The notes beneath the pieces were generated by a model that had not been told where the DNA came from, ran no database searches, and was given only the letters and a program-made list of their open reading frames with translations. DNA of 64,000 nucleotides from Cristatella mucedo (Eukaryota; Bryozoa; Phylactolaemata; Cristatellidae), in the NCBI GenBank assembly GCA_009760855.2, contig WPIO01000096.1:1242501-1306500 (forward strand). The letters are read 5' to 3'. Position numbers and translations under genes: made by a program. Positions 45,850 to 56,499 of this stretch are shown here, in pieces; the stretch's first letter is position 1; every line of letters starts with the position of its first letter.

Positions 45850-46395
45850 ATTATGGCGGGGTAAAGTCTGAAATAAGGGGGGTAGGTCCACAAAAAATGT
45901 CAATTTATTTAAAATTCGCGTTTTAAAGAGAAACTAGTTTTAAATGCATGCTCAAATTTTGGTGGTTGTAAGATGACTGGAACATGGCCAATAAAATTAT
46001 TTTGTAAGACCTATTTAAACCGGAAGGCGTACATCGAGCTCAACAAAATAATTTTCTTTGACAAATAACTGAGCCTGAACTGCGGTTTTCTGGTGAACTC
46101 TGCGAATATAAGCTACTCAGCCCTAAACGGACCCTCAAAATATAACTTTTGAGAATGATAAAACGTAAAGATTTCCCGGAAATGACACGCCCCCTTGAGA
46201 TCACACATCCAACTGGTAGTATAAAAATATCATAAAAGAGTAACCCCCCCTGTCGGCAGGGTGCGTAGTCCTGCCTCTGCTTCCCGCCCCGCCCATAGCA
46301 ACCGGCGGTAAACGGCATTCCAAGGTTCACTCTTTATTTACTTGGCAGAAACCTGTTTACATTGGTATGTTTACATCGGATCACAAACCGGAAGT
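45850..46395. other. Unassigned DNA
   Basis: No feature beyond a C-run near 46233. Confidence 0.35.
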
Positions 46396-46399
46396 GACT

Positions 46400-46850
46400 G
46401 TCATTAGGCCAGTAGACGAACATTAGGGATAATGTATTGAGAATTTGCTGCTGCCGGGGCCGCCGTAACTAAGGAGTCCATTATCACGGCACTGCATGAA
46501 TCCTGGGACAGCTGATCCAGTTCCTGATAGCCACCATAACGCACGAGGCTACGGCCGGGAGTGGTCTTTCGTTCGGCGGCCGGTGAGCGTGGTGACTTGG
46601 ATGGAACTAGTGCGTCGTTTACTGGAAGCCAATGTGAAAGTGTTGATTCATTTCTATTCAAGAAAAATTTAGGTGATTTCAAGTTCTCATTTATGTCGTT
46701 ACTAGTTAGATATTTGTATTGGCGAATGCCGGTGAGCCGCCCGGCTGTAGCCTGGGTTGCCGGCCTGCGGTATGAGACCTATCGCGGATATGATCTGCTT
46801 AGGCTGTATAAGGATCTTGTTAGGTTGCCCTATTCATAATATTCATATTT
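46400..46850. other. GC-richer island with overlapping open frames
   Basis: GC-rich relative to its surroundings. Open frames of 92 codons exist on both strands (46561-46839 plus, 46404-46682 minus). The plus frame ends in a Tyr/Leu/Arg-rich segment (YETYRGYDLLRLYKDLVRLP) of no known family. It could be a promoter/CpG island, an unknown exon or an old transposon. Undetermined. Confidence 0.25.
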
Positions 46851-47629
46851 ATCTATTTATTGAATATGTTGAATAATATTGAATGTTTGTGCGATGATAG
46901 CGTTTCCTAGTGCTGCCTCTTGGTTATAGCTTGGAGTTCTCAAGTTTATCTGCAAACGACTGTCCAATGCCTACTGTCATTTATGTCATATCTCCTAAAA
47001 TAATGATCCGATAATCTTAAACTTTGGAATATATGATTGATTGTAGGCACATAATCATTCCGGTCTTCTCGCATGCATATTGGACCTCAGTAGATATACT
47101 TGTTTTGGTCAAAACTGGCAGTGTTTGTCGTGCTGAGCCTTTGTCATCCTTTCACTCACATGGCTTAAAAATGTCACAGGTAGGCTACTTGTGACCCAAT
47201 CAACGTGAAATTCGAAGTAAATGCTCCTAAGTATGTGTTTCGATGTTGTATGGCGACAAATATAGGAACACTCTTGTTATTCCATGTCACCTACATGCTT
47301 TGGCAGCTTAAAAGTTGGCTTCTGTGAGTGCTGTCACAGCACTAGTACTTGGTACCTGGTAAATTCTACAACTTGGTCGATACTGGGCCGATCTATGTGA
47401 AACTTGGAATATAGGTGGAGCTCACCTGCCTCGAAACTCACCCCCTCCACATGTATCCGTGATGGGTGTGAATGCATATAATGTGCCTGTGACAAAGTGT
47501 CCGTGGGTGTGTTCGTGATGACAGTCAACAGTTTAAGATGTCAAATTTTAAAAAAAAATTTTTGTGGGCGGTGAGTCTCCAGTTGATTGTCTTGCATTTT
47601 TTAAGCGGTTTGCCATATTTCTACAATTA

Positions 47630-48060
47630 CGTTTTAATCCTCGAAAAAATTTGTAACTGATTTAACCAGCAGTGCAATACGTGACCTTGGACTTTTAAAG
47701 GTCATAATAAGGTCAAAACAGCAGCTATTATACATCAAACGATAGGTAATGCTACCAGTGTTCTTCGTGCCAATTTTCATGACAATCAGTTTACTGGTCT
47801 TCGTACAATATTTTATAAACATGCTTTTGGATGGACAACTCCCCTATTGGCGGCCATTTTGGGGGATAACTCCCAATACTGCCGGACTTACCCCCTAAGC
47901 TGTGGACACAGCAAATATCCACGTCATTCTTAAGGACAATTCTGGCATGCATTTCATATTGCACTAGGTTTCCTGCTAATATCCTTAGCAAGATGCAGTT
48001 CCAATGGTTGAGGTTCGTTAGCCTTGTGTCAGCACAAAATTTCTAACTCCCCTTATGGAC
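47630..48060. repeat. Possible diverged interspersed repeat
   Basis: Contains 'cgtgaccttgg...aaaggtca', 'caatttttcatgacaatcagttt'-like, and 'gggataactcccaatactgccgga' around 'ggcggccattttgggg'. The style resembles non-autonomous repeats common in marine invertebrate genomes, but no second copy lies in this window, so this is an impression only. 46850-47630 has nothing recognisable. Confidence 0.2.
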
Positions 48061-48234
48061 ACATTCCATAGTGTATGAGCCTAGGGGCATTGTTCATGTC
48101 GTACATACCTCAATCCAAGTTTTAGTTGCCAAGATTTTCTGATAGTATCCAGGGTTTGGCTTTGATCGGGACATGTTTTTGGTATGCCTAGCAATTTTAG
48201 GATGGATAAATGTGTTTGGATATTTATAATAATC

Positions 48235-48778
48235 GTGCTTTTGTTGCTTACTCCTAAACCCCTTCATTATTCGACCCCAGCCCACCCATCAGATCTACTA
48301 CCAGCATATCTAAGCTTCGTATCACCCACTTTTTGGAATCTAACTTATTACCTATACGTTGAGCAGTCCTCAAATCCTCTGGAGACCGTGGAGCCGTTAG
48401 TTCGTCGCATGCTGTCGAAGCATGGAGCCCACTCCAAATTTCCGCCACGACATCCTCTGACTTCACAAAATGTAAAAGGAAACTCAAAATTCTCCTCCTC
48501 CTTATCTCAACCTTTGTTAGTTCCCATTGATTCGTCCTTAATGTGTTTGTGCGTGCTGACACCATGCACACTGCCACTAACCGTAGTTTCATGCTGACCG
48601 TTTGCATGTCACTCGTAACCGTGCTATTCTTGTTGTTTATTGAACATGATAGCACTATCCAATTGATCGTGTTTCCTTTGCAGTGTATGTAAAGCGCCTA
48701 TCAAGAAATGGAGTTATCCGACGGCACTTTGTGAAATCTGTTGATATTATTGTTATTAACATTATTATTATGGCACAA
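48235..48778 (+). mobile_element. L2-A LINE fragment (RT C-terminus plus tail)
   Basis: Plus copy from the post-RT segment ('cccacccatcagatctact', 'caaatcctctggagaccg') through tail blocks to an ATT-rich end at about 48740-48770. No frame. Confidence 0.8.
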
Positions 48779-48779
48779 T

Positions 48780-49245
48780 TTAAAGTTCATCTGAGCCGAT
48801 GGTGTAGGTCGCTTGAAAGTCTGGTTCCAGATGCGTCGTACGGCTTGAAATAGAGGAATGAGACGGAGAATGATTGCAATGCCATTAATTATCAGTCGCT
48901 ATTATATGGGGGGGGTAAATAAGCCCGTAATGAAGACATTGGACAAGTATTATGACGTGTAATTAGTCTCTTTCTGCTCTATCTTTGTAAAAGCATTAGG
49001 ATGGAGCGGGTATAATGGCAAGAACTCATTTTGCACAAGTTAAGAGTGCTTATTAGAGTTTAAAAGCTTAAATAGACCTCAGTGAACAAGAGCAAAAGAA
49101 GGGAAATAAGAGCCTCGTGTAACTGGGAAATGAATTATTAGCAACGAATGAGGTCTTCGTTTCTTATATCACATTCACACGTAGTATTCAAGTCATGTTC
49201 AAGCAAAGGCATTTGCTGGTACAAACCAACTTTTGCAGCAACCAA
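48780..49245. other. Unassigned DNA with a G8 run
   Basis: 'atggggggggtaa' near 48907; nothing else recognised. Confidence 0.4.
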
Positions 49246-49249
49246 AAAC

Positions 49250-49620
49250 CAGACACACTTGTCGAAGCTCAAAAAGTAGGCTGTGTCTGCCGACATGGCT
49301 TAATTAGTTGCATCCTAACGTTCAGAGCACAGGTCCATGGGACAGATGGTTTTTGAAACGTGCTAGCTGTAACGGAAGCTTAGTTTGAAGAAATCACGCC
49401 TCACAAAAAATAGGCACACTGATTATAGAAGATATGGCTTGTTTTCAGCTACGAATAATAAAGTAGGCTCTACGAGGGTCATGATAGCCTGGGAGGTAAG
49501 GTTCACCTCTTTATTTTTGACGTTGTGGGATCGAATCCTGCAGTGGGTAATCCTTTATAGCAAGCTGAGAGCAGTGGCATTAGCCACCAAGGCTCTTCTG
49601 CTGCTATAAAATTAGGCTTA
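49250..49620 (+). mobile_element. Possible tRNA-derived SINE heads (two)
   Basis: At about 49296-49355, 'acatggcttaattagttgcatcctaacgttcagagcaca' with 'ggtccatggga' resembles a degenerate tRNA. At about 49480-49545, 'tgatagcctgggagg' (box-A-like) is followed by 'gtgggatcgaatcctgc' (box B, GWTCRANNC). Cloverleaf pairing could not be confirmed and no common tail was seen. Confidence 0.3.
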
Positions 49621-49637
49621 TAAATCAGCTAACACAA

Positions 49638-49712
49638 AACATATATATATATATATATATTAATAAAGCTGAGGTGAGCGAAAAACTTATATATATATAT
49701 ATATATATACAT
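49638..49712. repeat. Two (AT)n microsatellite tracts
   Basis: AT runs at about 49640-49661 and 49689-49710, separated by a 27-bp spacer containing 'gaggtgagcgaaaa'. A second 'ggggtgagcgaaa' follows the second tract, so the two tracts are a short duplication. Confidence 0.85.
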
Positions 49713-50387
49713 ATAAAAGCAGCAGGGGTGAGCGAAATCTTCCGAAAACTGAAAATATGTTATTTACCTCGAAAGTATAATTCTAATGAGGATTCTGATG
49801 AGTTCTAATAGAATAGGTTTACGCATTACGTGATTACGTGTATATGGTGGCCTGCGTAGTTTACCTCTCAGCATGGTGCCAAGTTTTATAGGGTAGCAAA
49901 ATATGTGAACCTATCACATCTCTTTTCCATGAATCACTCAAAAAGCCAGTTCACCCAGTACTGAGAGTTCGCATGTTAGTAACACTTCCGATTGGCGTCT
50001 TAAAGCCAGTCCTCAGAACGTTGCTAGTCCGGGGTGGAATCATATGAACACAGTTTTATTAACGAACCACAAACTACAGCAAATAATCAGTTGAGTCGGA
50101 CGTGAAGTAGCTAATGCAGTAAAAAAACTGTAGCATACAGCATAGAGCTGCACTGTCCAATAGCTTCGAATTTCCCTAAAATTTATCAAGTGCAATTATA
50201 TATTTCCCATCCTTGACCTTTCAATTGAAACATGTAAAAAAACTGAACAAATTGTATTGTCCGATAATGTCATATTATTTTTATTTTTTATTAATTTGAC
50301 TGTCTTGAAATGGCTGCAGCCAAGCAGTGTGACAGGAAAAGTTACATGCTTTTATTCTGGTAGAAGACGAGCAAACAAGCACTAGAA

Positions 50388-50605
50388 GCTGGACTATAGA
50401 CACCCTCCTAGAGACAGGCTGAACCATGGACGCCTGCTCAGAGAGAGGCTGGACTATGGTAGCCTGCTCACAGAGCGGCTTTACCAATAGACGCCGGCTC
50501 AGAGAGAGGCTGTACTACGGATTCCCGCTCAGAGAAAGGTATGACGATGTACGTCTGCTCACAAAGAGGTTGTACTACGGACGCCTGCTTAGAGAGAGCA
50601 ATTCC
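50388..50605. repeat. 30-bp minisatellite, about 7 diverged units
   Basis: Unit of the form 'cgcctgctcagagagaggct' plus 'gtactacgga', recurring every 30-31 bp from about 50402 to 50600. Units differ at several positions. Open frames on both strands (50426-50614 plus, 50281-50487 minus) are periodic artefacts. It lies in the intron 3' of exon 50971-51233. Confidence 0.85.
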
Positions 50606-50970
50606 CAATGCTAAGGCCACATAAGGGGCCATTGCAAGATCTAAGCAGCGCGGAGCTACACTTTAGATCAACTAGGCGGGCAGCAGGTTTGTCGCAATGT
50701 CCATATCAATGCTGAGCTCTGGGAGATGGATTTATAGTTGTGAAACTTCCTCAATTCTGAGATTTGTTATCGGGTTGCCATCAAAAGAATTATGTAATTA
50801 AAGAATAAGCAATATGCAAAAGCTACACTCCAGCAATTAATTTGTTTCTTTTTTGCATGCTCCTACAGAATTGACATTAAATTTGTAATTATTTTATGCC
50901 AGCCCATGATAAATTTACTCATTCATGGTGTTTAAATGCGTGATTACTTAATTACTAAGTCTCCACATAC

Positions 50971-51233
50971 CGTAGACGGTGAAACCAGAGATCAAGTGAT
51001 TCAATCCAGTGATACTAGAGGAAAACAGCACCCAACGCTTTGTGCCATTGAGATTTGACGCTTCAACTTTGATTAAAGTAATGTCAGACCAATAAAGCAA
51101 CCCATTGATTAGATCCAACTGCAATGTTGATGGCTGTCTGATGTCAGTCGTAATTAGTGCTTCTCTCATGGTTCCGTCCATGGCGGCTCGCTTAATGCTT
51201 GGGTCGGGTTCGCCTTGACTCCAGTAGACGAAC
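50971..51233 (-). CDS. LRP-like receptor, propeller exon 2
   Basis: A 263-nt exon with acceptor TTTTCAATTAG and donor TACG|GTATGT. It enters in phase 2 and exits in phase 1, fitting the exons on both sides. LDL-receptor class B motifs: F-V-Y-W-S-Q, A-A-M-D-G, L-L-Y-W-S-D and N-L-N-G at the regular blade spacing of about 43 residues. The frame ends G-F-T-V-Y-G, the strand that normally precedes the next Y-W-x-D. This gives two propeller blades. The extracellular YWTD propeller binds or releases ligands in LDLR, LRP and related receptors. Which family member this is cannot be decided from three exons. Confidence 0.9.
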
Positions 51234-51239
51234 CTAATT

Positions 51240-51640
51240 GAAAATTGCAGTGCGAAATAGTAATACATGTTGAATTTATAAACTTAATAAATCCACCGAC
51301 AAAGCATGTCAAGAGTTGGCTTAAAACATAAACATAAAGCGCAGATTTTAAAACTTAAAATAGGAAAACATAGTTGAACCTTATAAAAATCAATTGATCA
51401 GCTATTAGATTAGACAAATGCTAATAATAATCATTATTATAATAGTAGGATTACAATAGTACAGTGAAATAAAAGAACTGAATTTCTTGGTAAACATTTG
51501 ACAGATACTGTATAGAAAACGTTAACCATACGTTCACAAGCACCAGACCCAAGGTAGGCAGGCACCGGTGCGTGACACATGAATAAGGAAGACCTACTGA
51601 ATGGGTAACCAGGTGCACTTAAAATTCTTTTAAATATTTT
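51240..51640. other. Unassigned DNA (intron)
   Basis: AT-rich, no recognised feature. Confidence 0.4.
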
Positions 51641-51644
51641 TATT

Positions 51645-51808
51645 TCAGAAAGCGTTGAGGAGCCTAGGTAGTCAGTTCCAGGTTTTGACAGTATCAGATC
51701 TAAAGGCTCTGTCTCCGAGCTTGATAAGGTTCACGCAACGTTTGGCCAAACGATTCAAGCAGGAACATTGGGTTACACAGTTCCTGGGCTGGTGGGGGAT
51801 TGGTGACG
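51645..51808 (-). mobile_element. Short LINE 3' fragment, different subfamily
   Basis: The minus strand encodes N-L-I-K-L-G-D-R-A-F-R-S-D-T-V-K-T-W-N, the typical post-RT end (cf. 'NLKSFGDRAF..YAP.AWN' of L2-A), but diverged at most positions. No tail follows before the next element. Confidence 0.55.
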
Positions 51809-51809
51809 A

Positions 51810-52005
51810 CAGTAATAATATTAATAACAATAACACACTTGATAAAGCTGACCCAGAGAACTCAATCTCCTTTTGGATGATTTGATTTTGCAGTAACGAA
51901 ATACAATCGGATGGTTAGTGGTAACACGCTCGGTATACATCGAGTATAACACGGTTAGGGGTGACATGCACAGGGTCAGCATGCCAATGCGGTTAGTAAC
52001 TGCAA
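51810..52005 (-). mobile_element. Older L2-A element, part 1 (3' tail)
   Basis: Tail of an older minus-strand L2-A: AAT-rich tract at 51812-51836, then 'gaactcaatctccttttggat' and 'gacatgcacagggtcagcatgcc...ggttagtaactgca', stopping abruptly at 52005. The tail resumes at 55018 ('cactgtcagcacgcac'), showing that 52006-55017 was inserted into it. Confidence 0.8.
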
Positions 52006-55000
52006 TAATAATAATAATAATAATATTGCACTTGATAAAGCGCCCTCAGAGAACTTAATCTCTTTCTAGGCGCTTTACATTTGCTGCAAAGTGATACGCA
52101 ATAGAATAGTAAGTAAAATCATGCTTGAAAACAAACAAAATGAATAACATGGTTAGGGGTTACATGCACTGGGTCAGCATGCAAATGTGGTTAGTGGCAG
52201 CATGAACAGTGTCAGCACGCATAAGCATATCGAGGACGAATCACAAGGACCCACTAAATGCTGTCCTAAATAGGTATGTTTTTAAGTTTCTTTTAAATGT
52301 GGTCAGGTCAGGGGATGTTCTGATGCAGGTCGGGAGGAAGTTCCAGGCTGTGGGAGCATACGAGGTAAATGCACGGTCTCCAAAGGATTTAAGGTTTGTA
52401 CGAGGTATTTCTAGACTGTTGGATTCCGAAAAGCGAGTGGTACGATGCTTTGCCTGATGGGGTAGTATATCTGAAAGATAGGCTGGAGCCATAGAATGAA
52501 GAGACCTAAAAGTTAGCGACAAAACCTTGAAGTCAATCCCTTGCTTGACTGGTAACCAGTGCAGGTCGGCGAGAAGTGGAGTAATGTGGCAACTGCGACG
52601 CTCACGACAGACAAGCCTAGCTGCAGAGTTTTGCACCAGCTGCAATCGCCTGATCGCACATGCTGGTAGGCCAGTAAGCAGTGAGTTGCAGAAGTCGAGA
52701 CGAGATGTCACGAATGCATGGACCAACTTGGACGTGGTATCCTTATCTAAACAAGCCCTAATTTTAGCAATGTTATGAAGCTGAAAATAGGCTGATTTGA
52801 CTGTGGAGCTGATGTGGTCGTCTAACGAGAGGTCGCTTTGGAATATGACACCTAGATTTCGAGCTGATGCAACTGGAGATATGCTGGCAGAGCCAATTTT
52901 GAAAGTCAGCCTTTCCAATTTCTGAATAACACTAGGTTTGCCCATAACTAGCAAGTTAGTTTTATCATCGTTTAGTTTTAGAAAATTTGCTGCCATCCAT
53001 GATCGGATGTCATCAATGCATGCAGCAAGTGAGTTGAGAGAATTTGAGGTGCTCGAAGGCTGGGAGGGATCAAAGCAAAGGTACAACTGAGTGTCATCCG
53101 CATAGAAGTGAAAGCCTAGATTGTGCGTGGCAATCACATCAGCGAGAGGGAGAGTATAAACGGTGAAAAGGACCGGACCTAGCACAGAGCCCTGAGGTAC
53201 TCCATATTTTAGAGGTACTTCAGATGATCTTTGTCCATTCACGTCAACACTCTGGAGTCTCCCACTGAGATAGGACCTGAACCACTGCAGAGCAGTGCCA
53301 GTGATGCCCAGGCGAGATGAGAGGCGCTCTAGAAGTACTTTGTGATCGATGGTATCAAAAGCTGCCGAAAGATCGAGCAAAACAAGAAGAGACACTTTAC
53401 CCATGTCTGCATTCCTAAGTAGGTCGTTGTATACCCGAAGCAATGCTGACTCTGTGGAGTGATTAGCTCTAAAGCCAGACTGGAACTTACTAGCAAGGTG
53501 TGAGGTTTCGATATACGAGTTCAGCTGGTCTGCCGCGACCCGTTCCAGTGTCTTTGATAAGAATGGTAGAAGGGAGACTGGGCGGTAGTTGCTTAAGTTC
53601 TCTTGGTCGAGTGTAGCTTTCTTGAGAAGTGGCCTGACTACAGCTTTTTTGAAAGGTGCTGGGACCTGACCTGAGGCTAATGACATATTAATGATGTTGG
53701 TTATGCATGGCAGCAGCAGATCAATGCAACGTAGGAGCAGGACAGTGGGAATAGGGTCCAGTGGACTTGTTGTCTTCTTTGATTGAGATACGAGCTTTAG
53801 GACTATGTCACTGGTGACCTGTTTAAATGCAGACATTAAGGCGCAGCCAGGAACCGAGGAACAGCATTCTAGTGGGAAGGTTGTCATCGCAGGGATGGAT
53901 TCCCTGATTTTGTCTATCTTCTGCACAAAGAATCGAGAGAAGCGATCGGCTAGATCATCCCAAGGATCATCAGGTAAGGAGCTAACCTGGGAACGGTTGA
54001 GGAGATGGTTTATTGTCGACATCAGCATTTTTGGATTGTGCATCGGTGATTCAACAATGGTTCTATAGAAGCTAGATTTAGCCTTTGCTAAGATCGATTG
54101 GTACGACCTACAGTAGTCTTCATATGCCTGTCGATGGACAGTTAGTCCGGATCTTTTGTATGCCTTTTCAAGCTTTCGTTTAGTAGACTTGGCTAGTTTA
54201 ATGTCTGTGGTAAACCATAGGCCGTCTGGGCGGGGGCGCACAGTGCGCTTTGTCAAAGGTGCAAACTCGTCGAGCGTGTCAGCTAGTGTCGTGTTGTAGC
54301 AATCTACCAGTGATGACAGATCGGAGGGAGGACTGAGCAGCAAAGGTGAAGCAGATATGCTCGCACGGACAGCATCGATGTCAAGGGTCTTGAGGTTTCG
54401 CGATTCACAGGTTATTTTAGAGGAGAATGTGGGCACACACTGTAGATTGAATGAGATCTGCATGTGGTCAGATAAGCAGGATTTAGTGATAACTGGTGAT
54501 GACAAAGTGCAGTTATATGAGAAAATTTGGTCGAGTGTGTGACCCTTGATGTGGGTAGGGCCATGCACATGAGCCACAAGAGATAATGAGTCTGTCAATG
54601 TACGAAATTCGGTGCTGAAAGCGTCAGATAAGTTATCAAAGTGAACGTTGAAATCACCCATAACGAGGAAGGATCGATTTCTTGCACACAGAATCGAAAT
54701 GAGATCGGAGAAATCTGAGATAAAGGAGGATTTGGTACCTGGTGGGCGATAGACTACTGCCACTATCGGTAGCTTGTTTTCGGGTGAGACCAGGACAATT
54801 GATTCAAAAGACTGCTTCGAGGGTACCGCAAATGGCTTGAAGTTGAATTTCGAGCGCACGATCATAGCAACTCCACCTCCAGTTTTGATTGATCTAGGGG
54901 TGTGAAAGAACGTGAAACCAGATGGAGTAGCGTCTTTAATTGTCGGGCAGTTTATCGATTTCAGCCAAGTTTCAGTTAGGGCGAGCAGGTCGATACCATT

Positions 55001-55017
55001 TTCAGAAATAAGGCAAT
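52006..55017 (-). mobile_element. Nearly full-length L2-type LINE (youngest copy)
   Basis: Element of about 3.0 kb with its 3' end at 52006 in (AAT)n. Most of it is one open frame (listed separately), followed by an unbroken 3' tail. The 5' end at about 55017 falls inside the endonuclease domain: the frame stays open upstream of the first ATG through D-L-L-A-L-T-E-T-W-L-K and then stops matching, so the copy is 5'-truncated and has lost ORF1, the 5' UTR and the first part of the endonuclease. It sits in the 3' tail of an older copy, within the 10.6-kb intron of the LRP-like gene. Lack of decay marks it as the most recent insertion here. Confidence 0.92.
52241..54865 (-). CDS. LINE ORF2: endonuclease (partial) and reverse transcriptase
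   Basis: 874 codons, nicking endonuclease plus RT used for target-primed reverse transcription. Endonuclease remnant in about residues 1-140: V-V-Y-R-P-P (37-42), G-D-F-N (70-73), S-D-H (132-134). RT at about 360-640: N-Y-R-P-V (426-430), F-Q-S-G-F-R (461-466), L-D-L-S-A-A-F-D (497-504), G-V-P-Q-G-S-V-L-G-P (555-564), catalytic F-Y-A-D-D (587-591), L-N-D-D-K-T-N after that. Conserved C-terminal segment with H-W-L-P-V-K and N-L-K-S-F-G-D-R-A-F. All visible catalytic residues are intact. The annotated ATG is not the true start: the frame is open to about 55017 and the real start was lost to truncation. CR1/L2-clade assignment from motif style and microsatellite 3' end. Confidence 0.93.
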   Translation of the reverse strand: MIVRSKFNFKPFAVPSKQSFESIVLVSPENKLPIVAVVYRPPGTKSSFISDFSDLISILCARNRSFLVMGDFNVHFDNLSDAFSTEFRTLTDSLSLVAHVHGPTHIKGHTLDQIFSYNCTLSSPVITKSCLSDHMQISFNLQCVPTFSSKITCESRNLKTLDIDAVRASISASPLLLSPPSDLSSLVDCYNTTLADTLDEFAPLTKRTVRPRPDGLWFTTDIKLAKSTKRKLEKAYKRSGLTVHRQAYEDYCRSYQSILAKAKSSFYRTIVESPMHNPKMLMSTINHLLNRSQVSSLPDDPWDDLADRFSRFFVQKIDKIRESIPAMTTFPLECCSSVPGCALMSAFKQVTSDIVLKLVSQSKKTTSPLDPIPTVLLLRCIDLLLPCITNIINMSLASGQVPAPFKKAVVRPLLKKATLDQENLSNYRPVSLLPFLSKTLERVAADQLNSYIETSHLASKFQSGFRANHSTESALLRVYNDLLRNADMGKVSLLVLLDLSAAFDTIDHKVLLERLSSRLGITGTALQWFRSYLSGRLQSVDVNGQRSSEVPLKYGVPQGSVLGPVLFTVYTLPLADVIATHNLGFHFYADDTQLYLCFDPSQPSSTSNSLNSLAACIDDIRSWMAANFLKLNDDKTNLLVMGKPSVIQKLERLTFKIGSASISPVASARNLGVIFQSDLSLDDHISSTVKSAYFQLHNIAKIRACLDKDTTSKLVHAFVTSRLDFCNSLLTGLPACAIRRLQLVQNSAARLVCRERRSCHITPLLADLHWLPVKQGIDFKVLSLTFRSLHSMAPAYLSDILPHQAKHRTTRFSESNSLEIPRTNLKSFGDRAFTSYAPTAWNFLPTCIRTSPDLTTFKRNLKTYLFRTAFSGSL

Positions 55018-56499
55018 CACACTGTCAGCACGCACAAACACATAAAGAACGATTTAAAGGGAATCAAATAAAAGCTGTCATAAAGAGGTTCGTTTTTAAA
55101 TACTTTTTAAATGTGGTCAAGTCAAGGATTGTCGTGACGGAAGTTGGAAGTGAGTTCTCTGCTTTGGGAGCAAGGCTTGGATTCCAAAGAATATGAGGTT
55201 TGTACGAGGTATAGATAAACAGTTTGATTTCGAAAAGTGGCTGGTACGACGAGTAGCCTGGCGGGGCAGTAGATCTGATAGTTAAACCGGAGCCAAATAA
55301 TAAAGGAATCTAAAGTGAGCGACCGAACCTTGCAAGTCGATGCGGTTCTTGTCTGGGAACCAGTGCAGGTCAGAGAGAAGTGGTGTGATGTGGCAACTGG
55401 GACGCTCACGACTGACAAGCCTAGCTGCAGATTTTTTCACCAGCTTTAAGCTCCTCATTGCACAGGCCTGCAGACCAACAAGCAGCAAATTACAGTAGTG
55501 AAGACAGGATGTCACAAATGTATGGACCAACCTAGATGTGTTATCCCTGTCTAAATAAAGCCAATGTTTAGCAGTTTAATGTAGTTGTAATTGGGCAGAC
55601 TTGACTGTGGAGCTGATCTGGTCGTCTAAAAGGAGGTCACTTCAGAACATGGCACTTAGATTTCGTGCAGATTACAAGGAAGATATATCGATAGAGCATG
55701 TTTTTAGCGCTATACGTTTCAATTGCCGAATCAAGTTTGAGTTGGCAATAACTGGTAAGTTCGTTTTGTAATAATTTCATTTAGGAAAATTTGTTGTGAT
55801 CCATGTGCGGATGTCATCAATACATGCAGCGAGGGAGAGAAGAGAAGTCGACTCGCTTGAGGGTTCGGAGGAATCGAATCAAAGGTGCAACTGGGTGTCA
55901 TCCACGTAGAAATGAAAGCCTAGATTGTGCTCGGCGATCGCATTGACACGAGGAAGAGTACTAACCGTTGAAAGATGAGGAAAAAGTGTAGGGCCCTGAG
56001 GTATCCCCGTATTTCAGATGTTTCTTGGATAATCATTGTACAATCACATCGATACTCAGGAATCTCTTGTTTAGATAGGACTTGAACCTTGGCGATACCA
56101 TGTCATTAATGCCCAGGCGAGATGAGAGGCACTCAAAAAGGATTTGGTGATTGATGTTATTACAAGCTACCGAAGGATCAAGAAAAACAAGCAAAGATAC
56201 TCTACCCATGTTTCCAGTCCTAGGTCGTTGTACACCACCCGCAGTGCTGACTCTGTGGAGTGATTAGCTATGAAGCCAGTCTTGAGCTTACTAGCTAGTT
56301 TTGACTGAGCATTGGTTGCTAAAACTCTCTCTGTCTAGTGTTGCTTTCTTGAGTATTTGCTTGAATACAGCCCTTTTGATAAATGCTAGTACATGACCTG
56401 AGGCTAATGTCATGTAAATTATGTTGCTTACGCATGGCAGCAGCATATCAATGCATCGATAAAGCAGATTTTCTGGAATAGGCTGAAAAGGACGCGTTG
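55018..56499 (-). mobile_element. Older L2-A element, part 2 (tail start and RT)
   Basis: Continuation of 51810-52005. It begins mid-tail, then contains RT C-terminus and RT core in pieces (frames 55122-55418 and 55282-55530 among them), with equivalents of the long copy's sequence up to the segment before 'VSQSKKTTSPLDPIP'. It stops at about 56499 ('ggacgcgttgt') and resumes at about 58085. Stops and indels are frequent, so it is much older than 52006-55017. Confidence 0.8.
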
